Below, in pieces: positions 8,035-17,555 of a DNA stretch of 64,000 nt (its first letter is position 1; every line of letters begins with the position of its first letter). Origin of the DNA: Adiantum capillus-veneris (Eukaryota > Streptophyta > Polypodiopsida > Polypodiales > Pteridaceae); contig CM043945.1 in assembly GCA_014529385.2 (NCBI GenBank), positions 148,725,241 through 148,789,240 of the forward strand. Reading direction: 5' to 3'. The notes beneath the pieces were generated by a model. That model was given only the letters and a program-made list of their open reading frames with translations. It had not been told where the DNA came from and made no database searches. The position numbers and the translations under genes are program-made.

Positions 8035-9860
8035 GACCGCAGCCCCCGCATCCAAGAGTCGCCCCTATGAACCAAGTGGGTTGCGAGCCATCAAATGCTT
8101 ATCCAGATGGCTGTGAGGAGGAAATAGACACTAGTATTGCCTACGGACTTGATACATTGGAAGAGTGTCCTATATACTACATGGAAGATTGTTGGGGGCA
8201 AGTCAAGCCGGTTTATCAAGCTACTGCTCTCGCATCCAGAGGTCAAAATATCAACACCCAGGCTAGGAGGCCACCTCTTCAATGCTACGAGTGTGGTGGA
8301 CCACATCGAGTAGCGGAGTGCCCTATTAGGCTGCAAAAGAATGCTGCACAGATGCAAATGAATCAAGGGAGCACGTCTGCAATGCCAATACTCACATGTA
8401 ATCGTTGTGGCATAGATCACTTGATTGCCCAATGCCCCTATAACCCAAATGCGCTTAAAATCACACCCCTGAATTTGGTCGAAATTGCTAGTGTGACATT
8501 GCCAATACCACCCGTCGCACCCGCTTATGCGATTACACGGTCCATGCTTCAAGGGCCAGGCCATATCCTCGAAGAGAGAGATACCATTTCAGTTATCCAA
8601 GCAAAGAAAAAGAAGACACGAAGGAAGAAGTCGCAGAATACGGAAAATTCAAAGCCAAGTTCCAAAACAAACATAGGAACAGGAGATGACCCCGTGTATA
8701 TGAATGACCTCGAGGATGATTCAGATTCAGTCGAGACAATGGAGACTAGAACCAATACCACAAAGGGAAAGACCGACAAAGAAAACCGTAACATGGAACC
8801 AAATGAAAACCGAATAAGAGAAAACCATAAAGAGCCTCTGAAAACACCACAAGTGTTTCCAAATCCAATCCAAGACCCCCAAGATAAACCGCAGGGGCAA
8901 AAAGGGAAGAATCGTAAAAAGAAGATTGGGACGTACCCAAACCCAGTAGACGAGATTGAGCAGGTGAAACATCTAAGAGGTTTAGTGGAGGAGACTCAAA
9001 GGAAACTAGAACCAGAACCCATGCAGGTCAAAATTCATGACACAGTGTTTCCCACGCAAGTTCATCCACCCCACATGAACCATAGACCGTTAGCCATATC
9101 TAGTATCATCCAAGAAGGGAGTGAGGACAGGACATCAGAAAGTGAGCATACACCCTTCTTGTTGGAAAGGATGTTTAACGAAGGAATACCTGATCCCATT
9201 GAGGAATATGAGATTCCATCCTCACCAGTTCCTAGTCAAGGACCTACACCCTGCAAAACGCCAATGAATGTTGCCAAACTAGTGGACTTCATGTCTTCTG
9301 AGGTCCGAACCACGATCATAGCAAAGCTGTATGGAGATCCCGAGTTATTCCTTGCACTTCGAGCATTCCTTAACGGAGAGCTACGAACGGGATTACCGCA
9401 GTTTGCGCAACCAAATAGGCCTGACTCGATTATGATTGATGAGGAAAATCATGTGCAATCACTTGACTTAGATGGACACGAGTCTGTGATCGAGGTACCC
9501 ATTAACGAATTAGGGCAGTATTTTGAAGGCGACGAGTCTAATGCGACCCTACCCTTAAATATGCTACAAGCAATGCATATCGCTTCCGACAAGACTCATC
9601 CTAATATAACAGAGAAAACATACAAGTGGGTCCCTAAAGCTTCTTTAGTGACCATATCTAGTGCTAAAAAACAGAAGCCTTGTAAGAAACGTACCACTCG
9701 CTCCAAGAAAAGTAAGAAAATGTTGCGATGGATCCCTAAACGACTATTGGAAGCCCAAGGCTACTATCAAGGAAATGATCAAATCTGGGTGCCAAAACGT
9801 AGATTGTGCTCTTACCTAACACCTGACCCATGTGAGCCCAATCCCGTAGCTCCAAAATGA
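8028..9860 (+). CDS. ORF2: zinc-knuckle protein of unknown function, possible gag extension
   Basis: The open frame runs 610 codons but has no clear ATG at its start. It overlaps the gag end by seven bases in the -1 frame, so it may be read by frameshift or be a gag extension split by a mutation. It has two more zinc knuckles, CYECGGPHRVAEC (86-98) and CNRCGIDHLIAQC (124-136), both CX2CX3HX4C. A Lys/Arg-rich stretch (about 188-205) and an acidic, low-complexity middle follow. The C-terminal third has repeated W-[VI]-P-K motifs (YKWVPK, LRWIPK, QIWVPK). After the TGA at 9858 the same frame continues to TAG 10128 and TGA 10260, and includes another VWVPKK. None of the pol domains is present. 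Relics of a homologue lie at 934-1574. Function unknown; an RNA-binding role is an inference from the knuckles. Confidence 0.7.
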   Translation: MLGPQPPHPRVAPMNQVGCEPSNAYPDGCEEEIDTSIAYGLDTLEECPIYYMEDCWGQVKPVYQATALASRGQNINTQARRPPLQCYECGGPHRVAECPIRLQKNAAQMQMNQGSTSAMPILTCNRCGIDHLIAQCPYNPNALKITPLNLVEIASVTLPIPPVAPAYAITRSMLQGPGHILEERDTISVIQAKKKKTRRKKSQNTENSKPSSKTNIGTGDDPVYMNDLEDDSDSVETMETRTNTTKGKTDKENRNMEPNENRIRENHKEPLKTPQVFPNPIQDPQDKPQGQKGKNRKKKIGTYPNPVDEIEQVKHLRGLVEETQRKLEPEPMQVKIHDTVFPTQVHPPHMNHRPLAISSIIQEGSEDRTSESEHTPFLLERMFNEGIPDPIEEYEIPSSPVPSQGPTPCKTPMNVAKLVDFMSSEVRTTIIAKLYGDPELFLALRAFLNGELRTGLPQFAQPNRPDSIMIDEENHVQSLDLDGHESVIEVPINELGQYFEGDESNATLPLNMLQAMHIASDKTHPNITEKTYKWVPKASLVTISSAKKQKPCKKRTTRSKKSKKMLRWIPKRLLEAQGYYQGNDQIWVPKRRLCSYLTPDPCEPNPVAPK

Positions 9861-10262
9861 ATCAATGATCGTGGAAAGAAAAAAATCACAGAATGCTACA
9901 CACCCGCTCCCGAGCTAGTTTGGGTACCAAAGAAAGAACGATTTTTTCCACCTAGCTCAGGAACAGGGAAATCAAATGAAGCTTCTTGCTCTTCATGTAG
10001 TTCCTATACGCAAATAGAAGCTTCGACACAACCTCCACCTACCACTGTACATATCCATACAAGCACGAAAGAGTTTGCACCTTCCGGGGTAAGTTCACCA
10101 CCTACAACAACGTTGCAAATAAAATCATAGGAGAGTACCTTACCACCCTTGCAACTAGATGAAACGCATAGGGCGGTCAAAAACTATTGGTTAAAATCCT
10201 CACCTATTACCAACTGGAACAATTGGTTTCAAAGGGTGACAAGCTCATTTCAAACGGTATGA
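9861..10262 (+). pseudogene. in-frame continuation of ORF2 beyond a TGA
   Basis: After the ORF2 stop (9858-9860) the same frame stays protein-like: ELVWVPKKERFFPPSSGTG continues the W-P-K pattern. A TAG at 10128-10130 interrupts it, and the frame ends at TGA 10260-10262, eight bases before a polypurine tract. It is read here as the former C terminus of ORF2, cut by two nonsense changes. Stop readthrough is possible but no known readthrough context is seen. Confidence 0.6.
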
Positions 10263-10269
10263 TCTACCC

Positions 10270-10283
10270 AAGGAAGGGGGGAG
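10270..10283 (+). other. internal polypurine tract with LTR-start-like sequence
   Basis: AAGGAAGGGGGGAG closely resembles the tract before the 3' LTR (AGGAAGGGGGGCA, 12301-12313). TGTTTGCTGACAG follows directly, like the start of an LTR. About 80 bp later GTATATATATAGCC (near 10360) resembles a TATA box. It may be a fossil LTR edge, or a second plus-strand primer with a promoter for the next ORF. Confidence 0.55.
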
Positions 10284-10544
10284 TGTTTGCTGACAGTCAT
10301 CATTCATTTGTTTCCCTCTCAACCTTTTTCCCTGACCTCTCAATCTCCGATCTTAGGGAATGTATATATATAGCCTTATTCTCACAAAAAAACAAAAATA
10401 GTAAAGAGCAAGAGCGCCTAGCAATGAGAGAGCACCCTATCAGATCTTACATATAAGTCCAAATTCACCATGTCAATTCAAGCAACACACAAAAACAACT
10501 CTTATGTTTTAAAGGCCTAACCAAATCTATCTGTCTTGTCAGAA

Positions 10545-10967
10545 ATGGCTACTTCACCAGAGGCATGCACTTCTATTTTTGATGAAAGGTACCCCTTGTC
10601 TTTTCAACAAGTGTTCTACGTATGCTACCCTATACTTTCTTGCGAATGGGATTTGATAGAGAGCCTTGCATGTGAGAGAAATTTTGAGGAGTTAGAATGG
10701 CTGATACGTCTATGGCTAACTAGTGATCCCTACCCAGTAGCGAATGTGTCTCCAATGGCACATGCTTATTCTTTTGCACAAGATGAGTATCCACGCATCA
10801 CGAGGTTCTTGATTAGCATGCTTGCACAAGAGGATGATGAAGAGGAACTAATAGAGACCGAGGAAGACTATGGCCTCACGGACAACGATTTTATTTATCT
10901 AGATGATGAGGATAGAGGCCTAGCCTTAGGGTGGCCACCCGGTTTATATAATATCCTCTTCCCTTGA
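10545..10967 (+). CDS. small acidic ORF of unknown function
   Basis: From ATG 10545 the frame codes 140 residues. The first half is mixed and hydrophobic in places (FQQVFYVCYPILSCEWDLI). The second half is strongly acidic (AQEDDEEELIETEEDYG) and ends GWPPGLYNILFP. No family is recognised. It lies in the 3' region of the gypsy element, downstream of the internal polypurine tract and a possible TATA box, in a place where some Tat-group elements carry extra ORFs. The frame is unbroken although neighbouring frames have stops, which supports coding use. In-frame codons continue a little upstream, but the ATG is the natural start. It could be a captured gene piece or an element-specific protein. 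Confidence 0.5.
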   Translation: MATSPEACTSIFDERYPLSFQQVFYVCYPILSCEWDLIESLACERNFEELEWLIRLWLTSDPYPVANVSPMAHAYSFAQDEYPRITRFLISMLAQEDDEEELIETEEDYGLTDNDFIYLDDEDRGLALGWPPGLYNILFP

Positions 10968-12299
10968 TTCTAAAAGGGGTGACAGATAGGTAGGTTAGGG
11001 GTCTAGATTGTGTTTTGAGTTTGTTTTTTAGGAGTTTTAATTTTTTCCACTGATGTGCCTCCTGGAGGTATTCCTTTTGTTTCCTAGTGTGTACAGGAGC
11101 GTGTTGCTATTGATAGGATTTGGACCTTCATGGAACCTTCAAATCAAGCGCGACCATCAACACAAACAGGTGTTTCTTGTCCATTAGCATTGCCCTTATC
11201 TTTTTGCATCTATGTTTGTCTGCTTTGATTGTGATTGGTAGCATAATATTCAGTGCATTTGCTTAGTATCAAACATTTAATTCAATGTAATGTTTTGTCA
11301 TAATCACTTGTTTAGGGGTAAAAATCAAGCAGTCCGACTAAGCTAGTTTGACCAAGCTAGATATTAGAAATCTTCTCTTAATACCATGGGGAATGCCTTC
11401 CTAATAAGCAATGGTTACTTAGGTTCTTAATCCGATTTAGGCAGCATTGTATGAAATGTACTAGGGCTTTCTAGTGGGCTTAACACTAGTGACCTTTAGC
11501 TTAAGTATTATAAAGGGAGTTTACTAATGTGATGAGCCTGGGGAATGTAACAGTGTTATATGACCTCCCAAAGTTACAAAATTAAAATGCTGAAAATGAA
11601 CAAACAAAAAATCAAAGTGCCACAATGTAAAATTTTAAGCATGAAGAGAAATCTCAGCTTGATTTGGTACTTCACTCACATGTATCGCCTATGGTACTAG
11701 AGCCCTAGAGGTTCCCAGTGTGGGCGCTTTTCCTTGAAAAGCAAAAAACCCAAGGCATACAAAATAAGCACACACATCATAATTGAATCAATGTGAAAAG
11801 ACCTTGGGGGGTCAACGAAAAAGTAATCAATCAGGCGACGATTTCATGAGAAATTCCTTTTATGGTAGCTTAACTACAAGGTTTTCTAGATATAGCCTCT
11901 AGTCAGCCCTCGAACATGAATACTTGGCTCTCGCGATTAAACAACTTAATTGACCACAGAAAATTAAGAAGCTTACCCATGGTATTAATATTCGATCTCT
12001 AGTGCTTTTCGACCGTCAAATTAGCGACCCCAGACTTGTTTAATTTTTTACCTTTACATCTGTTTATGCATTTGATTACATTGCAATTTAATGTTCATTG
12101 CTACCAAATTGTTTGAAATTCTTTTACCAATCAATGTGTCTACCTAAAACTGCATATGCTTTTTAAGAGAATGCAATTACTGTGCCAATGTTGTTTGATT
12201 TTGCAGTGACTGAAGAAGGCTAAGGACATTCATCTCAAATGCTCTTCCACCTCGACGAACCAGCTTTAACTCAATAGCTTCCGAGGACGGAATCTACAT
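10968..12299 (+). other. 3' non-coding part of the gypsy element
   Basis: About 1.3 kb between the acidic ORF and the 3' polypurine tract. No open frame with recognisable motifs is seen on either strand. It is A/T-rich with many stops. Confidence 0.6.
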
Positions 12300-12313
12300 C
12301 AGGAAGGGGGGCA
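12300..12313 (+). other. polypurine tract before the 3' LTR
   Basis: CAGGAAGGGGGGCA lies directly before the TG of the 3' LTR. It is the expected plus-strand primer. Confidence 0.85.
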
Positions 12314-12608
12314 TGTTAACCCTCACGGCTCACGGACACCCATCACCTACGATGGACGCGTATTATGTATTTGGTAGAGTCAGGTACCGGGCTTGTCGGA
12401 CCAATAGGAAAAGGGTAAGAGTGATCGTCGATGACAGGCGCACTCTAACTGGGACATTCAAGGGATTAGTTGGCTAAGCATGGGCGCCCAAGTGTGAATG
12501 GGGTGAGCTCCTATAAAAGCCAACTAAACCTAATTTTTACTCATTCTCTCATTTGTGCAATAGAAGAGTGCTCTTGCTCCATCTCCATCTTCTTCTTCTT
12601 CACCTCCT

Positions 12609-12647
<39 letters not shown>

Positions 12648-12899
12648 GGTAGAGTGTGTGTGCGATCGAGCATTACGAAGGCACGACGGCGACGAAGCGG
12701 TTGAGCGCGGCACGACTGCAGCTTCTTCTTCATCGCGGCGAGGAATCCACCACGAAGGCGAGCGTAGAGCGGTGAGTGACACACCCTTTGTTCTCTTGAG
12801 CTTGCTAGTTTAGGCTTGTTGTGTGCTTGGAGCCGTTTGTGGCTCGCACACGGTGTATTGGCAAGTCCCTTGCTTCGACAGTGCGGCAAGGAGCGCACA
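12314..12899 (+). repeat. 3' LTR of the gypsy element
   Basis: Nearly identical to 4102-4683, including the TATA box (12512-12519) and ends. It differs by two extra TG units and about three substitutions. GCTAC follows at 12900-12904. Confidence 0.93.
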
Positions 12900-12904
12900 G
12901 CTAC

Positions 12905-14300
12905 AAAGAGGCCATTCAAATGGACGATAGCGTAAAGAGGCTATGCAACGTGAGTATAACTCGATCTTAGCCAATGAAACTTGGAAATTGACAGAGTTAC
13001 TTGCGGGTAAAGAGGCATTGCCATGCAAATGGGTGTACAAGAAGTATATCACAGATGATCCCGAGCCTAAGTGTCACGCAAATTGGTTGCAAAAGGGTTT
13101 GAGCAAACGAAAGGCGTGGATTTCGATGAAATCTTTTCTCCAGTGGTCAAGATGACTACATTGCATCTTGTGCTTGGTTTGATAGCCATTGAGGACTTGG
13201 AATTGGTCCAAATGGATGTGAAGACAACGTTCTTCATGGAGATTCCGAAGAGGATGTTTACGTGGAACAGCCAAAAGGTTTCACGGTAAAGCCTGAGAAG
13301 CTAACACGGACAGAACTGATGTGTAGACTCAAGAAAGCTTTGTATGGATTAAAGCAAGGTTCACAGCAATGGTACATCAAGTTCAATAAGTACCATTAGT
13401 CCCAGGGTTACACACGGAACCAAGAGGTAGAATGATGGTTCCCTCATCATTCTGATTCTGTACGTGGATGACATGGTCATAGCCGAGAAGTCAAAAGATG
13501 AGATTGCACTTCTCAAGGATGCCTTGAGCAAGCAGTTTGCTATGAAAGATTTGAGTAATGCACATCACTTTCTTGGTATACGTATCAAGAGAGATCGCAA
13601 ACATGATATACTTGTACTTTTGCAGGAAGAGTATATTCACAAGATCTTGCAACGTTTTAATATGCAAGGGGGGAAAGCATTGAGTACCCCAATGGCAGCA
13701 TACGAAAAACTTAGCAAGCATGATTGTCCCCAATCGGAAGCTGAAATGGCAAAGATGACAAAGGTACCATATTCTTTGGTAGTTGGCAGTTCTTTGTTCC
13801 CCATGGTTAGCTAAAAAGTGCTTACGCTTTGGGAACAGTGATGCGTCCATAGTTGGATACACTGATTGGGATTATGCGGGTTGTGTGGACACTAGGCAAT
13901 CCACATCTGGCTACGTTTTCTTGTTTGTTGGAGCGGCAGTTTCTTGGAGATCATGTATCCAGAATTGCACTTCGTCTTCCACCACTAAGGCAAAGAATGT
14001 TGCAATATCTAGTTCCAGTAATAAGGAAGTTGTGTGGTTATCTCGTCTAGTGGGAGATTTTGGTATACGCCATACTCCATTGTTACATTGTGACAGTTAG
14101 AGTGCAATTGCGCTAGCAAACAACCCCGTGTTTCACTCCAAGTCGAAACACATAGAGGTCAGGTATCATGTGGTACGGGATATTTTGGCTAGCAAACACA
14201 TTAAGTTATCAAAGTTCACATGGATGAAAACCCAGCGGATGCTCTAATGAAGAGCTTAACTTCAGAGCCGTTTGCACATTGCATAGAGATTATGGGCGTA
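12905..14300 (+). pseudogene. copia RT and RNase H, broken
   Basis: Fragments in different frames give the C-terminal pol of the copia element: KEAIQMDDS, ALPCKWVYKK, GFEQTKGVDFDEIFSPVVKM, LVQMDVKTTF, KKALYGLKQG and the catalytic YVDDMVIA near 13460. RNase H follows with GYTDWDYAGCVDTRQSTSGY and then SKHIEVRYHVV. At about 13810-13830 some 60 expected residues between RT and RNase H are missing. Several frameshifts and stops separate the blocks. RT and RNase H would copy RNA to DNA in the particle; this copy cannot. It resumes the frame of 4010-4101. Confidence 0.85.
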
Positions 14301-14400
14301 AGGTGAAGCTAGGGTCACACTTCATGTTTCTTACATTTGTACATAGTAGCCCCTACATTCTTTAGCCATTTTGGGCCACGTTGGTCTTCAAGTGGGAGAT

Positions 14401-14576
14401 TGTTGGGATTTAGGTCCCGTGGTGGCCGGCGCCAGCCCTCTATTGTATTCTTTTGGCTATAAGGTTAATAAAGAGAGTGAGAAGGGATTTTCCTAATCTC
14501 CACCGAAACCCGTGTCTACTGTTATCCTCCCCTTCCTCTTCTCTCCTTCCCTTGCACTCCCGGATCCAGTCCATCA
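14401..14576 (+). repeat. 3' LTR of the copia element (176 bp)
   Basis: Starts TGTTGGGATTT directly after the polypurine tract AAGTGGGAGAT and ends CCATCA, followed by GTATT, the target duplication. Confidence 0.85.
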
Positions 14577-14581
14577 GTATT

Positions 14582-16336
14582 TCTAGGGGTATGACCCAGC
14601 TAATTTCAAATCACTCCATGAGATAAGTTCAACTTCCCAAGTTGATTACAATCACTTAGACACTATAGATTGTGTTGGGTTACCGTTAACTGATAGTTTA
14701 AGTAGTTTCCATGCAGAATCTAAATAAAGGGTTTGGATTGCCAAGGCAACCCAAGGTTACCAGTTCAATATTTTTTGATTTTCATTAATCTCTTACTTAG
14801 TGTTTAATAGGTTAATGACATACTAGGCCTTTTGAGGCTATATTTTTTTGAATGTACCTTTCGAGTTTGGATGGTGCACTTGACTCCCTATAAGTGGACG
14901 CTATTTTGAACCTCCAGGCTAAGCATACAATTTGGTTTCATTTCATTTCTGAATATGATTTGGCTGAGTTTCCAAGTAGGATATATATGCTAGAATGCTT
15001 TCATTTCTTTCACTCTTCAGACACAATACAAGGTTATGTAGGAGAAAAGAATTTTGGGATGGTAGTGTACCAGAGCCATTGTTGCACCTTGTAGTTACAG
15101 ACCTATATGGTAGGGTTTTGTTTGGTACATGTTATTAGCCACAATGGTCTAGAAACTCATCAAGTTTGGTTTAGCCAGTGTGGAGCAAGGTTTACGAGGG
15201 TCTCTTTCACTCATGTTGCTGAGCGTTTACACTTACCTCCACACACAAGTACATCTTGTACTTGATGGATGTCATTTTTTTGGACATACTCTTATGAGAC
15301 ACATTCCATATGTGGAGAATAGGAGTTTTTGGACCGACATTGGCGTCTCTTTATTTAATTACGTGTCGCAAAAGAGTCCCTAGATTCTGGTTGAATTTGT
15401 TTTGCAGACCATTTTGAGCACGTAGTATCAGGAACAATTTCAGTGGCAAAAAAAATTTGGGTACTCAGAAAGACTTGTTAAAGCTACAAATGCTATTGAA
15501 CAACATTAACAGATGGTTGTTTATGCATATAGTAAGGCTATGTACTGTTAATGAGAATTGTTTATTGTTTGTGCATAGATGTGATTTCTTTTTCACATTC
15601 TATTATGGTTCGGATATTGTATTAAGGCTTGCAATTTATTACAATAGGAAGTATTGACTTTCTTTTCAAAGCTATTTATCCTCTTTCATGTTTGGTATGA
15701 GCATTACATCCGCCATAAGCATTACAATTATAGTCATGAAAATGCAGGTTCTGATCAATTTTTGCTAAAAGCATGCACATTAAGTGTTATGGGCCCTTGT
15801 GTTTAGCAAAGTTTAATTTGGAGCAGCATACAAAGTCATGAAATTGATAGCTTCTAAAGCATTCCACACTACATGTGCATTATTTCTATGAGATTAATTA
15901 TGGGTCTACCAATCACCATCAAAGAACATGGCTTGGTTTGTGTACTTGTAGATAAGTTGACTAAACTTTGTACACTTTATTCAATCCACTATTTCAATCT
16001 CTAAAGTTAACTAAGTTGGTTGTCTATAATTTGTATTGATTATATGAATTACTCTAGAATATTGGACATTATTGTGATCGTTTCTAGACAACTGTATGTA
16101 AATAATTAGGGAGAAACAACTCAATATCCGTACTCACTATTCTAGAGATGGATAGACAATTTACAATTATTAATCTTCTACTAAAGGATATGCTAAGTGT
16201 GTACATTATCACAAAGCAATCCAATTGAAAATATTCTCTTTTTAGTTGGAGTTTTCTTTTACCAGGAGGCAAAGCAGTTTGTTAGTCCCTTCATGTTTAG
16301 TTCAGGTTCTCAACCTCGATCACCAGCTGTGTTGAC
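14582..16336. other. no gene recognised
   Basis: A/T-rich sequence with short open frames only. None shows a known motif on either strand. Confidence 0.5.
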
Positions 16337-16487
16337 GTTGTTTATTGATGAGAAATGACAATAAGTCAAGGATTTAATCTTTGTTGATGAGTCATGTCAG
16401 CATGTTATGGTGGGGTTGATTATTGATGAAAAATAATAATAATTGAAGGACTTAATCTTTGTTGATTAGTTATGTCAACATGTTACT
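16337..16487. repeat. 78-bp tandem duplication
   Basis: Two diverged copies share TTATTGATGA, TTAATCTTTGTTGAT and CATGTTA at a 78-bp offset (GTTG at 16337 and 16415). Confidence 0.6.
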
Positions 16488-16586
16488 TTCATGGAAAGTG
16501 AGAAGAGGTATCCTTTAAGACACCTCTTAGCTGTGGAAACTAATTTAAAGTATTGTAGTGAGTTATAAGAGTAGAGAATAAACACT

Positions 16587-16802
16587 ATGTTGGTTATAAG
16601 CCTATTACACAAATGGTTGCAAAGGGACAATACTGTGGACAATCAAGATGTTTTTCTTGGTTGCATTGAACCTCCTACTGAACCATTTATCGGTCAAATG
16701 ACATCTAGGTCCATAAGAGATGCCATTGTAGAAAACATTAGTGTTCTTATGAAGATATTACCACTTTCCTCCAAGGGGGGAGTAATGTTACGCTTAAAGT
16801 AA
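16587..16802 (+). pseudogene. possible gypsy pol 3' end with polypurine tract and LTR start
   Basis: The frame ends with PFIGQMTSRSIRDAI, reminiscent of the short tail found after integrase in some plant gypsy elements. It then runs into CCAAGGGGGGAG and TGTTACGCTT (16786), the usual order polypurine tract then LTR. The far end of the LTR was not found. It is a weak but coherent signal. Confidence 0.3.
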
Positions 16803-17523
16803 GACAAGCTAGGGCCGAGGGCCAGGACACACATGTTATATAGGTAGCCTATATTTAGTAGGCTAAGTTCCTATATTAGACATAGTTGGGTGGAGATACA
16901 CATGAGCTAGTCCCTAGTCTCTCATAGACGGGCCTTACCATACAACATTGCAACAACAGTGTGCAAAAGCGAAGCAAAAATTCCATCAATGCTTAAGGAG
17001 TGGAAAGTCTGACTTGTGTTGATGTGGCAATGCTGGATTGGAGGAGCAATTATTCAGCGACCTTTTTTCTAATGCGTGCTGAGTTATTAGAAATCTGACA
17101 ACCTACTGCTGTTATTATAACCAATAATGTACGAAGATCTATTGCCCCTCGACCCCTGACCTTGAAGGTCATGTATTTTTAAACTAATCATATTACTATC
17201 AAATTATTGAATAAATAACAAAATAATGTTTAATAGTCCCAATAGGGCATCAATATTCGACCGATGACGATCGATCCCAATTATGTTCTATGTAAATAAC
17301 AAGTTCTGAAGGATCTTCTTCATGTCCGCCAAGCAATCTTTGTTATCGATAGCATCATGTTGCAACAAAACGCCCATGATGGAGTATTCAGTTGATCTAT
17401 CATGCACTTTTCACCTTTGTAGGATTACATACTCACCCTAATAATTCAGCTAAGAAAAATTGTACAAGCAATTTAACTGGATTCAAAAAAATTGTGTTGC
17501 ATGAATTCAACGTTGCATAGAAA

Positions 17524-17555
<32 letters not shown>

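Larger units (their letters stand above)
4102..12899 (+). mobile_element. non-autonomous Ty3/gypsy (Tat/Athila-like) element with gag and accessory ORFs
   Basis: LTRs of 582 bp (4102-4683) and 586 bp (12314-12899) differ by about three substitutions and a 4-bp microsatellite step. A perfect 5-bp duplication, GCTAC, flanks the element (4097-4101 and 12900-12904). The primer site after the 5' LTR matches the tRNA-Asp type typical of the Tat and Athila lineages. A polypurine tract precedes the 3' LTR. The body holds an intact 776-codon gag, a long zinc-knuckle ORF2 and a small acidic ORF. No protease, RT, RNase H or integrase motif is found, so it must rely on enzymes supplied in trans. The near-identical LTRs mean a recent insertion. 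Confidence 0.92.
1848..14576 (+). mobile_element. old Ty1/copia retrotransposon, internally deleted, split by a gypsy insertion
   Basis: The element starts TGTTGGG at 1848 and ends CA at 14576. A 5-bp duplication, GTATT, flanks it (1843-1847 and 14577-14581). A polypurine tract AAGTGGGAGAT ends at 14400, directly before the 3' LTR. Inside are gag (3206 on), a short pre-RT linker (about 4010-4101) and RT/RNase H remains (12905-14300). The protease and nearly all of integrase are missing between about 3950 and 4010, so this is a deletion derivative. The gypsy element at 4102-12899 inserted later. The two LTR copies differ strongly, which indicates an old insertion. Confidence 0.85.

Noticed and set aside
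10187-10456. 89-codon plus-strand open frame in the gypsy element
   Set aside because: It runs through the polypurine tract, and the ORF2 frame over its first part is more protein-like. It is likely an accidental frame.
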